Below are positions 39,050 through 52,220 of a DNA stretch of 64,000 bases, piece by piece (the stretch's first letter is position 1; every line of letters starts with the position of its first letter). Source of the DNA: Stomorhina lunata (taxonomy: Eukaryota; Arthropoda; Insecta; Diptera; Rhiniidae); contig OW121741.1 in NCBI GenBank assembly GCA_933228675.1, positions 118,146,069-118,210,068 on the forward strand. Reading direction: 5' to 3'. Below the pieces are notes generated by a model that saw only the letters and a program-made list of their open reading frames with translations, had not been told where the DNA came from and made no database searches. The position numbers and the translations under genes are program-made.

Positions 39050-40870
39050 TATTCAAAAGATTCACATAACTCCTCATGGTATGCTAAAAATTTAAAAAAA
39101 AAACTCCTTCATTCCGAAAAGTATATAGTACAATTTTAATGAAATCTGTCCAAAAGTAGAGATACTTCTTCTGACAAAGATGGCCTAACCAACCATCGAA
39201 AGGCGTTGAGGAACTTTTTGTCTCCACAAAAATAGTTTTTCTTTTTTTTTTTAATAAATTGTCCATTAAATTAGTAAATAAATGTAATAGACTGAGATAA
39301 AATGCAACAAAAATATTCTTTGAAATCTTACAAATTCCAAAAAGAATCATGATAATTCAAAAGATTTGCTTTGGTCCTAAAGATATGCAAACAAATATTT
39401 CTCAAATTTTCTGAAACTTCCTAAAAGTATGCAACACAATTATACACAAAGCTTCATTTGAATTGAAGGCGAAATTAAATTCAAAAATAAAAAGAAATAC
39501 AATTTTAAAATTTTTTTAGGAATAAATTAAATTTTCTAAAAAATTTTAAAACTTTTAAAGAAAAATTTAAAAATTTAACAAATTTTGAAATACTTCTTAT
39601 AAGTTTAACAAAAGGTATGCAAATAAATTTCTGTCAAATTTTCTCAAAATTCCTAAAAGTATGCAGCACAATTTTTTACCAAGCTTTAATTTGAATTGAA
39701 GGCGAAATTCAATTCAAAAAATAAAAAAAATCTAGTTTTAAATTTTTTTTTAAGGAAAAAATTAAATTTTCTTAATAATTTTAAAAGCAAAAAAGTCTTT
39801 CAAATACTTTTTATAAGTAAGTATATGTGGATCATATTTCAAAAGATTTGCTTTGGTCCTAAAGGTATGCAAACAAATTTCTCTCAAACTTTCTGGAACT
39901 GTCTTAAAGTCTGCAACATAATTTTATACAAAACTACAATTTGAATTGGAGGCGAAATTCAATTTAAAAATTAAAAAGATATACAATTTTAAAATTTTTT
40001 TTAGGAAAAAATTGAATTTCCAAAATGATTTTAAAACTTTTTAAGAAAAGTTGAATAATTTAACCCGTTGGGAATTCAAACAAAAAAGCTTTTTAAATGT
40101 TTTTTTAAGTAAATATGTGGATTATAATATTTCAGAAGATTTGCTTTGGTCCTAAAGATATGCAAATAAATTCCTCTCAAAGTTTCTGAAATTGCCTTAA
40201 AGTAAGCAAGACAATTTTTTACAAAGCTTTAATTTGAATTGCAGGCGAAATTCGATTTAAAAATAAAAAGAAATACAGTTTTAAAAATTTTTTATAAGGA
40301 AAAAATTAAATTTAAAAAGAAAAATTAAAGAATTTAAGACTTTGGGAATTCAAGCAATTTAAATTTTTTTTTAGAAAAAATTAAATTTTCTAAATAAAAT
40401 TTTAAAACTTTTTAAGAAAAATTTCAAAATTTCAGCCTTTCGAAATTCAACCAAAAAAGTCTTTTAAATGCTTCGTATAAGTAAATAAATGTGGATCATA
40501 ATATTTTGAAAGATTTGCTTTAGTTCTAAAGGTGTGCACCAAGTCTTTTTATAAACTTCTTTAAACTTCCTAAAAGTATGCAACACAATTTTATACATCG
40601 CTACAATTTGAATTGGAGGCGAAGTTCAATTCAAAAACATAAAGAAATACAAGCTAAATTTATTTTTCTAAAAATTTTTTAAACTTTTTAAGAAAAATTG
40701 AAAAATTTAACTCTTTGGGAATTTGAACCAAAAAGTCTTTTAAATGCTCTTTACAACTAAAAAACAGTCCTAAACAAATGTTGCTTAAATTATTTAAAAA
40801 ATACTTCCGCAACAATAACACCAACAACAAAAAGTATTTTAAAAAACTTTTCCAATTTACCACAAAATAT
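39050..40870 (+). repeat. Tandem array with 'gatttgctttggtcctaaag' and 'cctaaaagtatgcaacac'
   Basis: Long irregular units (about 240-370 bases). The phrase gatttgctttggtcctaaag or a close variant occurs near 39363, 39846, 40139 and 40512; cctaaaagtatgcaacac lies about 60 bases later, then an 'atttgaattgaaggcgaaatt' segment and an A/T-rich half. The K/F/L/N-rich frames here read this repeat. Confidence 0.8.
39142..39296 (-). repeat. Dispersed repeat, copy 2 (inverted partner at 11050)
   Basis: Read on the minus strand this aligns with 11050-11226 across most of its length. The 88-codon minus-strand open frame over this region includes the shared FDGWL phrase, but flanking residues are low-complexity and the other copy is interrupted, so I do not call a gene. 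Confidence 0.6.
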
Positions 40871-42345
40871 TATCTAATAACAACTTTCGACAAACAAATG
40901 TCATAGAGTCGGCCAAAAAATCCGGAACCACCATATCCCCCGCTTACAAACGTTCACAAAAAAAAAACTACAATCATAATACAAATGATATTTTCTTTGT
41001 AGTCATATCATTGAAACTCAAAGCCAGCAAAAGCTAGCAAAGAAAATGCACTTTAACCTCCCGCAAAAATCACATAATTCATACACATGTCCTTTCATCA
41101 CATTAGAGAATTTGCACGTTTTTTTTCATATTTTTTTTTCTTTAGCTGCAAAATCATATAAAAAGTTAAAGATAGCAAATGCATAAAAGACATCAGTTTT
41201 TTCTAACTTTTTTTTCGCTTACTTTGAAACAAATGTGTTATATAAGCTGGCGTCTAGGATTTTGAGAAGAAAAAAATCTTTAGAATAAAAGACGCCTACC
41301 TTTAGATATAATAACAACTTTTAAGAGATTTTACTCACAAATTGCCTAAATGGTTTTAAGCCAAGAAGTGTTTTTTTTATCTTTCATACAACTACTTTTA
41401 ACATACTCCAAAAAAAGTTCATATATCACCTAAAAGTATACTTTAGAAACTAAAAAAAGTCTTAGGCAACCCGTTTTTGGTCGCATATGCTTAAGATGAA
41501 CACATGTGTTTGAGTGTAAGTTCTTCTTTCTAAGTGTTAGTGGTATATAAAAAAAAAAGTTTTATTTCTTTTTTTGTAAAAAAGAAAAATTCGCTTTCAA
41601 TTTTAAATAGACCTTAAGACATGTGAAAAGATGTTACCAAAAATCTTAGACCATGCATGTTTATGCATGTATGTTTGGGTTTTGAGAAATGAAGAAGAGC
41701 ACACAAAAAAAAACGATTATTGGAAAAAAAGTTTTGTTTACAAAACTTAAAATAAGAAATTTTTTAATTCTAAAAAAAATATTACACAAGTCTCTGGCGT
41801 TTTTGTTGTAGCTGTAACTTTGACATACAACGAGAAATTTAAAAGTTTGTTGTTATTATAATGCCAAAAGAGGCTGTAGGAGAAGTCATTTGATGATTTA
41901 AAAACATAAGTTTTCCATAACTTTTAGTTCAGGGTCATATTTTGAAAGATATAAAGATAAATTATAAATTTTAGATCATGAAGCATATTTATGTTTAGGG
42001 GCTTTGAAAAATTTAAAGCAAATAATTTATTTGTTTTATACTTTTTATCGAATTCTACTTAATAATGGAATGATTTCATTGAATGTTCGTTTTAACCTCT
42101 TTATTTAGTAAAACTCCTGAAGATATGCTTTACAATTTTAGATTAACAAATTTTCCATTACAAGAAATATTGCATAAAAACTGCAATAAATAACTAATAA
42201 ATGCCAGAATTACTACACTTTTAGTACAAATTGATCTTAAAACGTTCCTTTAAAATTTGTTGCATGCTTTTTGGGGTCCAGAAAACTTTTAATTATAAAA
42301 TAATTCATATAGAGTTATTTATAGGCACATGCAAATTAGTTAGAC
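40871..42345. other. Non-repetitive island 10
   Basis: Unique AT-rich sequence. A small inverted repeat (GGCGTCT at 41249, AGACGCC ending 41296) could form a 48-base hairpin. One stray cctaaaagtatactttag copy lies near 41428. No coding frame seen. Confidence 0.45.
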
Positions 42346-43600
42346 ACAATTACCACCTAAAGCTTAATAAAATTTAGTTTGAACCTCCTAAGAGTATGCA
42401 ACGATTTTCTTAAAAATCCCAAAAATGAATTCCTAATACCATAAAACAATCTATAACGAATAAAGGGCCGATTTATGACATTAAAAAAAAATTAGAAAAT
42501 ATCTGAAAAAGTTCTTTTTAATTTTTTTGCATACTTTTTGGGAGTCCCAAAAATTTCAAGTTATAAAATATTTCATAAGTAGTTATTTGAAGGCTTTTTC
42601 AACACATGTACAGTAGTAAAAACACAATTATCATCTAGATCTCAATAAACTTTCGCTTAAACCTCCTAAGAGTATGCAACGATATTCCAAAAAAAAGCCA
42701 GAAAAAGATTCCTAATACCATAATATAATGCATAACGAATAAAGGGCCGATTTACGACATTTGTAGTACAAATTCGTCATAAAAATTTAATTTTTAAAGT
42801 GTTTGCATATTTTTAGGGTTTCAAAATAACTTCTAGTTATAAAATAATTCATATATAGTTATTTGCAGGCTTTTACAGTACACATACAGTAGTAAAACAC
42901 AATTACCATCTAGATCTTAATAAACCTTTACTTGCACCTCCTAAAAGTATGCAACGGTTTTCTAAAAAATGATTCGAATACCATTATAAGGTTTTAGGCA
43001 CAAAATTAACGCAGTCGACTACATTCCACCTAGATTTGAATAAACTTTCGCTTGATCCGCCTAAAAGTATGCAACGATTTTCTTAAAAATCCCAAAATAG
43101 ATTCGAATAACATAATACGGTTTCAGAATCATATTTAACGCAGTCGACTACATTCGAGTTATATCTCAACTTTAAAAATTATTGTTTGTTATCGTTCATA
43201 TGATAATCGAGCCTCCTAAGAGTATGCTACACAATGATATTTGAAAACTTTCGTATTTTTGTAAGAATCAAATGGAAAAAGGAAAGGATTATGTTACATA
43301 TTTGTAGTTTTATCTATATTCGATTGTAGTTATTTACATTCGAATCATATTTGGATTTTTAAAATAATTGCAGGTATTGCTTTTAGGTGAAAAAAAACTC
43401 CAATCTCCTAAATGTATGATAAATAATGTTTTATGCTAAATCTCGCACTTCTGTTGCTATCGAATGAAAAGAGAGACAATAATACATAATACCATCTCAA
43501 ATGCGGCATTATTATGAAATGCAGGCCTTAAGGCGCTCAAATGTAGCCCGAACCACCTAAGTATACTACACAATTCCAAATCTCTTGTATAACTTTTAAA
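42346..43600 (+). repeat. Array with 'cctcctaagagtatgcaacg' units
   Basis: Copies of cctcctaagagtatgcaacg or variants at about 42386, 42664, 42939, 43060 and 43203. The first three are spaced near 280 bases and share 'cataacgaataaagggccga'; later ones are closer and share 'acgcagtcgactacattc'. It belongs to the core family described from 38 to 52 kb. Confidence 0.8.
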
Positions 43601-44629
43601 ATCGTATAAAAAATTCAGCTTATGTTGCATTTTAAGTTGTCCTTCGTCCCTTATCTTACAAAAAAATAGTGTCTTTTAACTTTAACTCACAACAACAACA
43701 ACCAAAAATAACACAACATTTGTTCGCAAAATATTTCAGTGTTAAGAAAAGGAAACATAAAATAAAAGAAATTGAAAAAAAAACTTTTCTCGTTTGGGGT
43801 CAGTTAGACTGCCTGTTTAATGTTTTTAAGATTATTCTTTATAAACACAAACTCTCTTACAAACACACACATACACACAGACAGTCAAACAAAATAACCT
43901 TACAAACACATACATCATCCTGAAAGAAATTTTAAAAGAAATGCCGGTTTTTTCGATATATTTTTGAAATATATTTGAAAAACTTAAACACATATGTATG
44001 TATAAATGGATTGGTGGGAGGCATAGTAATGTATTTTTTTTTTTTTCATTTCTTCCTTTAAATTCCTTTTGCCAATGTTTAGCCTTACATTATTCAGTTT
44101 TGGCAGTTTTGCTATACAAAGAATAAGAAGAAGTAGCGAAAAAAGATAGATTGCGCCCTCATATCTAAGTTGACATGTGCCGAATTGTTTTAACTTTAAC
44201 CTTTCATAGAAAAAATGTGTTTTTTTCTATTCCTTCAAAGAAAAATTTCTAAAAGCCAAGCGAAATTAGAAAACAGATGACAAAAATAATCTTGAAAGAT
44301 TTGGGTAAACACCTCCTATCAATTTTTGGTCTAAGAAGCGAATAAAAAAAAAAAAAAAAACGAAAGACATATTCTGACACCCTCTAAATGGTACAATAAG
44401 TATTTTAAATATGACTTAAGATGACCAAGTTTGGCCCGAAGGAACATGAAAAATGCAGAAAATAAAAAAAAACATTTAACAATTTGATTTATTTAGCCTA
44501 AAATTAGGCAATAGAAAATGTTGGATAAAAGTTGAAAAAAATTAAAAATTATTTCAAAAATAGATTTTCTATAAAAAATTTCGGGGCATAATTTAAGGAA
44601 CCAATGAAATGATTAACTTAAAAATATTT
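43601..44629. other. Non-repetitive island 11
   Basis: Unique sequence with CA runs near 43862-43882. The 84-codon plus-strand frame (43669-43923) is K/Q/H/T-rich and compositional. A single ttagcctaaaattaggcaat core copy appears near 44496. Confidence 0.45.
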
Positions 44630-45640
44630 TCCAAGCCCCTAAAAGTATACTTTACATTTTGTTAAGTTCTAATTAGAGCCTGGATTACCACAAAATTTAC
44701 TTTTATGCAATTTTGGGGGTCATACAATTTATAAAATAATTAAATTATCAACTACAAAATATTTCTTATCCCCTAAAAGTATACTTTACAATTTGGAAAG
44801 TTTTAATTAGAGACTAGATTACTACAAAATTTACTTTTATGCAATTTCGGGGTCAAACAATTTAGAAAATAATTAAATTATTATCTTTAAAATATTTTTT
44901 TTAACACCTAAAAGTATACTTTATAATTTGTTAGGTTCCAATTAGAGCCTAAATTAAAAAAATCTACTTTTATGCCATTTCGGTGGCATACAATTTAGAA
45001 AATAATTAAATTATTATTTTAAAAATATTTTCTAAGTCCCTAAAAGTATACTTTACAATTTGTTAAATCCCAATTAGAGCTTAGATTACTACAAAATTTA
45101 CTTTTATGCTATATCAGGGGCATACAATTTAGAAAATAATTGAACTAATAACTAAACAATTATTAATAAACCCCTTAAAGTATACTTTACAATTTGTTAT
45201 ATTTTAATTAGAGCCTAGATTACTTAACAATTTACTTTTATGCAATTTCATGGGCATACAATTTTGAAAATAATTAAATTATTAACTAGGAAATTTTTTC
45301 CAAACTCCAAAAAGTATACTTTAAAATTTGTCAAGTCCCAATTAGAGCCTAGATTACTACAAAAATTTACTTTTATGCAATTTCGGGGGCACAGTATTTA
45401 GAAAATAATTAAATTAATAACTAAAAATATTTTCCAAACTCCTAAAAGTATACTTTACAATTTGTTAAGTCCTTATTAGAGCGCAGATCACTATAAAATT
45501 TACTTTTATGCAATTTCGGTGGCATACAATTTAGAAAATAATTAAATTATTAACCAAAAAGTATTTTCCAAACTCCTAAAAGTATACTTTACAATTTGTC
45601 AGGTCCTAATTATATATCAAATACGTTAAACTAGTTTTAA
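44630..45640 (+). repeat. ~134-bp tandem array ('cctaaaagtatactttaca')
   Basis: Eight regular copies with the phrase cctaaaagtatactttaca (allowing substitutions) at about 44637, 44771, 44907, 45038, 45171, 45305, 45440 and 45574, spacing 131-136. Each unit includes 'aattagagcctagattac' and 'ttacttttatgcaatttcgg'. It is one of the best-ordered arrays in the window. Confidence 0.9.
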
Positions 45641-47175
45641 TGCAATTTAGAAAGCATTGCCTATTTAAGGGCTTTCTTGAAAGTATCTTTATTGATTTTT
45701 AACATTGATTTCAGACTTTTTTCTAACCCCTTTAAATATACTTTGAAATTTTTGAAATCCTAATACGATCCTAGATTTATTCAAATTGAATTATTTATGT
45801 AACAAATCCTTACAATAAGGATTAGTTTTTCTTATTTTTTTTTTTTGAAACATTAAGTCATTTCCGTCTTACTAGAAATTAATTTTCAAAAGACATGCAA
45901 GTAACTAATAAATATGATGCATTTCTTCTAACCAAACCTTTTTAGTTAATTTAACTAATCAAAAATAATAAATAATAAGCAAACAGATTTTTATAGCCTA
46001 ATTTTAGGCTTGTCCAAAAAAACTAATAAAATCGCAGAAAAAAATTCCAAAAATATCAAACCAAAAGGAAAACCCTTTCAAAAATATATTAAACCATAAA
46101 AATAATAAAAAATGCAACACCTACCAAAAATTCCTAACAAATATCATATTAATACAATAACGAAATAAAAATTTCTTTATGTTATATAAAACCCAACACC
46201 AAAATATGAAAAAAGTAATTTCTACACCCAGTTTTTCCCTTCAAATTCATCTTTGATATTCATAACACCTTTTCAATTATTGGATAACGACAACCAAAAG
46301 AAAAATTTATTATAATACAGATTAAGAAATATTGTATAGAAATTTCAGTAATAAGGCGTAAAAGGATATTATTTTGTAAAACTATTGTTTCAGGATTGCA
46401 TGTCATAAAACTGTTAACCGTTTCGTTTCATTTTTTTGAAGGATGTCTTCAAAAAGTAACAAAAAAACTAATAGATAACTATTTGGTAAGAGCGGTAAAT
46501 GTTTTAGGTAGGGGGAGGAAAGTGAAAAGGTGTTTTGTTATTATTAAAGTTTTTTTGAAAAAAAAAATCTAATATTGGCCCGTTTATGGCCTTTACACAC
46601 AGAAATAATAATTATATTTATTTATTTTTTTTTCTAACCAAAATAAATCATTTATATTCAAAATTTTTTTGCCATTTGACCCCTTTTTCTTTTGATTTTT
46701 TAATGGTTGTTAGGGCTACGTGTTTGAGACCACTTAGATTTCTTCTTTTTTTGATATAATTTGCTAAACTGCTTATTTTAGTCAAGTTTCTTAAGGGCAA
46801 GGAGTAAGAGTTTTTTGATTCTTAATGTTTTATTTAATTCAAAAAGGGTTGTTATTAGTAATAAAGCAGATTTTTTCATTTTTTGTTTAAAAGATTAAAA
46901 ACAAATGTTGTTTCAGTTATCGTATATTATTTAGTATAAGAAAATATTAGTACCTAAAATCATGTTTAAGGAGTGTTATCGATACAATAAAGAATATTCT
47001 AGAGCATAAATAATGGAAACATAAAAGTATTTTAAATAATATCCAAAAAAAATGTATACGATTTAATGAAAAAGTTCCATAAAACAGTTTTAAGCTTATT
47101 TTGAATAATAAAAATTCACAATTCATGTACATTTTCTTATGCTGGACCATTCTTTATTTAAATAACTTTATTTTT
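45641..47175. other. Non-repetitive island 12
   Basis: Mostly unique AT-rich sequence, with an isolated hairpin core (agcctaattttaggct, about 45996-46011) and a decayed array edge at 45640-45780. No gene seen. Confidence 0.45.
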
Positions 47176-49090
47176 ACTTTAAAAAGTGTTGGCTATTATC
47201 AGGGGCCAGAGAATTATAATTTCCCTGTATAACTCTAAATATTTTCAAAAATTTCTAACTTCAATAAATTATCTTAATATCTAATACATTAAACAGTTTC
47301 CAATGAAATTTGGAAAAGTGTTGCCTATTTTAAGGCTTTTTTTGAAAATATCTTTTTTTTTTATTTTTTACTTTAATTAAAAACTTTTTTATATTTTTCA
47401 ATAATTTAAATTGAAAATATGTAAATTTTTTTATTTCGTCATGAAATTAGTTAAAATATTCAAATCCTTTTGAAAACCTTAAGAAAGTGTTGCCTATTTT
47501 CAGGCTCCTCAATAGTAAAAATAGCCTTTAATTTGGACACTCATTAATATTTCATACATTTTCTACAAACTAACTTCAAGTCATTTAAAAAAGGCAAATT
47601 AAAAAAAAACTAAAAAGTGTTGTCTATAATCAGGCATTTTCAAAAATTAAAATTTTCTATAATTGTTCTTTATATCCTCAAACTAACTTCAAATCTACAA
47701 ACTAACTTCAAATCATTTAAAAAAGGCAAATTTAAAAAAAAACCTAAAAAGTGTTGCCTATAATCAGGCATTTTCAAAAATTAAAATTTTCTATAATTGT
47801 TCTTTATATCTTCAAATACACAAAAATATACTTTAGCAAATTATATATATAAATTTATAATGCATTGAAAAGTTTAAATTAAAATTTGAAAAAGTGTTGC
47901 CTATTTTGAGGCTCTTTTGAAAATAATTTTACTTATTTTTAACTTTAGTTTAAGACTTTTATTTTTTAAGAACTGGGATTATATTTTATAACTCTTCATG
48001 AAATTAATTCAAATATAAAAACCGTTTTTAAAACGTTTAGAAAGTAATGCCTATTTTTGGGCCCCTCAGAAGTAAAACCTGCGTTAAATGTTTTCACACA
48101 TTAGTATTTGATGTATTTACGACAAACCAAGTTTAATTCATTTGTAAAAGACAATTCTTAACAAACCACAAAAATGATTACCTATTTTTAGGCTTTTTCG
48201 AAATTAGAGCAATTCTTTATAATTGTTCTTTATATCTCTAAATACATAAAATATAGCTTATTTCCTTAAAATATCTGTATGTTCATGTATCTAATACATA
48301 ATACAGTTTTAAATGGAATTTTGAAAAGTACTGCCTATTTTGAGGCTTTTTGAAAAATATCTATACCTAATTTTAACTTTGATTTCAAACTTTAAAATTA
48401 GTTTAAGTAATCCTTATTCAAAAATATAAAATTTTCATAACTATTTATGAAGTTATTTCAAATATATAAACCGCTTTTAAAACTTTAAGAAAGTGCTGCC
48501 TATTTTCGAGCTTCTCAGTAGTAAAAATCGTCTCAAATCTTTTGGCACATAAATATTTCTTGCATTTTCTACGATATAAATTCAAATCATTTATTAACGA
48601 CAACTTTTAACAAACCACAAAAAGTATTGCCTATTTTAAGGCTTTTTCAAAAATTGTGAAATTTTTTATAATTGTCATTTATAACTCTAAATAGTTCTTT
48701 ATATCTCTGCATATATAAAAATATATTTAGTTTCCCCAAATTATCTATATAAAACAGTTTTAAATAAAATTTTCAGGCTTCCTGGAAATATATTTATTAA
48801 TTTTTAACTTTGTTCTTAGATTTTAAGATTTGTCTAGATAATTTCAATCTAAAATTACAAATATTTTTAAATTAATTCAAATATTTAAGACTGTTTCTTT
48901 AAACTAATGAAAGTGCTGCCTATTTTTTGGGCTTCACAGTAATAAAAATTATCTTAAATGTGTTCACACATTAATATTTCATGTAATTCTACAGAAAAAA
49001 CTTCAAATCATTTATAAAAGACAACTTTTAACAAACTACAAAAAGTGTTGCCTATTTTCAGGCTTCTTAAAAACTTCAACAAATCTTTAA
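47176..49090 (-). repeat. CCTAAAAATAGGCAGCAC repeat array, reverse orientation
   Basis: At least twelve units of about 130-165 bases, each marked by aaaagtgttgcctattttcaggc or a variant, for example near 47183, 47481, 47617, 47746, 47888, 48327, 48491, 48622, 48909 and 49044. The marker is the reverse complement of the core at 38.0-38.9 kb. The adjacent copies at about 47617 and 47746 are nearly identical over 100 bases, so a recent duplication occurred. Confidence 0.87.
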
Positions 49091-50600
49091 AACTCTCAAT
49101 TTTTTAATATTTTATACCGTGCTTTAAGCTTTATTTCTATATTTTAAATTTTATTTGTAATATTTTATTACATTTTTAATCCTATACCCCCTCACATTTT
49201 ACTCCTTAAAAAGTTGCAATTTTTTTCACTGGCTTTTAAGAAACTTTCTTTTTACAATTTCCCTAAAAGTCTATAAAAATATTGTTTGTAGTAAATAAAA
49301 ACATTTTACTTGAAATCATTAAAATTATGATAGTTTGATTTTATACATCGTTTTTAGTTTCCCTTAAGTGTTTGCCGGAATTACATATTCATTTTATAGT
49401 TTCTTGACAAATGTGAAGTCATAAAAAGAAGTTGTAAATTTTTTTTATATACATATTTATTTTATAAAGTGATTTTATTAATTTTTATTATTGAGTATGA
49501 ATGTAGGAACAATAATAAATTTGCGTTTGTTCTCGAATAAAATATAAAGTCATAAAAATCTTACAATGTATGGAAACAATTTTGTTTAAAAAGGAAAATC
49601 ATATTAAAATAAAGAAGATAGTGTTGGGAGTAGAGGGAAAAAAGGGAGAAAAAGTCCAGAAAAGTGCAAATAATAGAAATTTATTTAATAAAATGTAGTT
49701 TAATTTTAAAGAAACCTCTCTTTCATAAATTTCATCCTTTCATCCCTTTAAGTTATTACTCTAATTTTCTAAGTATTTCATTTTACGATCGTTTTTATCT
49801 GCGTTCTTAAATCAGGGTCAATTTCGTATATTATTCAGTTGTAGTTTTTTTTTTGCATTAATCTTTTATTCAACCATCATAAAATTTATTTGTCCACTAT
49901 TGATGCCATAAAAACCTTAATGAATTAATTTTTGACATTTACTATTGTTTTGTCAAGGAACAAATCCAATTAAAAACCTATAAATTTTATTGCAAAAATG
50001 GTCAAGTTAAGCAGTTTTTCTTTCTTTTTTTTTTTTGTAAATTTTTGAAGTAGAGAAAACATTTAAGTGATCATAAAATTTTAACTGAAATGCAAAATAA
50101 TAAAAATAATTTCAATCAGAAATTATCATGTCAAATCGAAATGAAGACTAAATAAAGTCATAAAATTTGAGAAGAGCACTAAAAAGTAAAGTAATGAATT
50201 AGGCGTAAAGATGTTGAGCAATCGAAGCATTAAGGGGAGGGGAAGTCTTCATAAAGTTTGACCAAATATATTTGTTAACTAAGAAAACTAAAGATTAGCA
50301 TTTACGATTTAAACGTAAAGAAAAATAATTTATCGAAACCCCTAAAAATATGCAACTTAATTTTATGACAAATATTTGTAATTAAGTAGATGAATCAAAA
50401 TTTTTGGAATTCTTAACAATGATTAAGGAAGAGGCAATTTTGTCTTTTTAGTTCTTGAAGATGCCACATTTTACTTAAAAATTAAAAATTGATTTTAAAA
50501 AGTTTTTAAAAATCCTTTAAAAATCTCACATAATAAATTAAGGACTTCCATCATTAGTTTTGGAAACTAAAAAATTATCTTAAATCTAATACATTGTTGA
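49091..50600. other. Non-repetitive island 13
   Basis: Unique AT-rich sequence with poly-T tracts; no open frames of note and no clear repeats. Isolated reverse-orientation core (gtgctgcctattttgaggc) near 50619 marks its right border. Confidence 0.45.
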
Positions 50601-52220
50601 AAACACAATTTGCAAAAGTGCTGCCTATTTTGAGGCATACATGGAAACATCTTTCTTCATTTTTAATTTCTATTTAAGACTTTCACATATTTTTCTAGAA
50701 TTTAAATAAAAAATATGGATATTTTACATTTCCAAAATATCAAAATAAAGCCAAGATTATCGTCTAAATAGAATTAATTTTATAGTTTTAAAAATTTCAT
50801 TTCGAAATAACATTTAAATAGTAATAAATAAGTTAATTTAACCTCCTAAAAGTATGCAAGAGATTTTAAAAAATGAAAAACATCTAGATATTTCTATATA
50901 GATAAATATTTAATTAAACATGAGATTTATACAGAAAAAAAATAAAACTTCGTTTTAATAAGCCTCTTAAAAGTATGCTACTGTTTTTAAAAAATGTCTA
51001 TATCTTCCAAAAGAATAAAGAAACTTCTCAAAAAATGCTTGTATCATCTTAAAAAAAAATCTAGATATTTCTATATAAAAGAATATGAGATTTTCATTAA
51101 AATAAGTAAAACTTCTTTTAATAACCACCTAAAAGTATGCTACAGTTTTTGAAAAATGCCTATATCTTCAAGAAAAATCTAGATATTTGTGTAAAATGTA
51201 TTTGAAATTTCGCTAAAAATCAATTTTCTTTTAATTTATCAAAAAAAAAACTAAAGGTTTTAATTCATTGTCTTCTAAATGAGTCACTTTTCATAACATT
51301 TTAATAATATTCTAATAAATATATTTCATTAACCTAACAACAGAAAAAAGTTACAATTTTTTATTTTTTCAAAAATTAAATTTATATAAAAATAGATTAA
51401 AAATAATTTATATAACCTCCTTAAAGTATGCAACACTTTTTGAAAAATGCTTATATCCTCTAAAAGAAAATCAATAATTCTATGAAAATGGATCTTAAAT
51501 TTCACTAAAATGTATTTTCCTTTAATTTATACAAAAAACAATTAAAGTTTCTAATAATTTGTTTTTTAGATTAGACAATTTTAAGCTACAATTTTTTTCT
51601 TTTTTAACTTATTTGTTAATTCTTACATGAAAAACCTTTTTGGCATTATTCTGATCCCTCTCCTTCGTACAAATTCTTTTTTTTTTGTTAACTTGGAAAA
51701 TTAAATCTATACAGAAATATTTAAAACTATTAGTAATCAAACCTCCTAAAAGTATGCAACAGTTTTTCATATCTTCTAGAAAAATATAGATATTTCTTTC
51801 AAAATAGATTTTTGATTTCACTAAAATTTATTTTCTTTTAATTTAATGAAAAAAACTGAAGTTTCTAATCCTGTCTTTTTGATTAAACAATTTTTAGCTG
51901 CAAATTTTCTCTTAACTAATTTGGAGATTCTTATATCCATACAATTTTTTTTTATTATTTTGAAAAATTAATTAAATTTAGATATAGTTAATATTATAAG
52001 TAATCAAACTTCCTAAAAGTATGCCACACTTTTTAAAAAATGCTTAACTTCCAGAAAAATCCAGATATGTCTTTCAAAATGGATCTTAAATTTCACTAAA
52101 ATTCATTTCTTTTAATTTAAACAAAAAAAAGACTCAAAATTCTAATCCTTTGTCTTGTAGATTAGACACTTTTTAGCTGCAAATTTTCTCTTTTCTAAGT
52201 CATTTGGCAATTCATATATA
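50601..52220 (+). repeat. Array with 'cctcctaaaagtatgcaac' units
   Basis: Core copies at about 50841, 50966, 51125, 51416, 51740 and 52010, accompanied by 'aaaaatgcctatatcttc', 'ctagatatttctat' and, in later units, 'gattagacaattttaagctgcaaattttc' type segments. Later units are about 270-320 bases long. No coding content. Confidence 0.8.
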
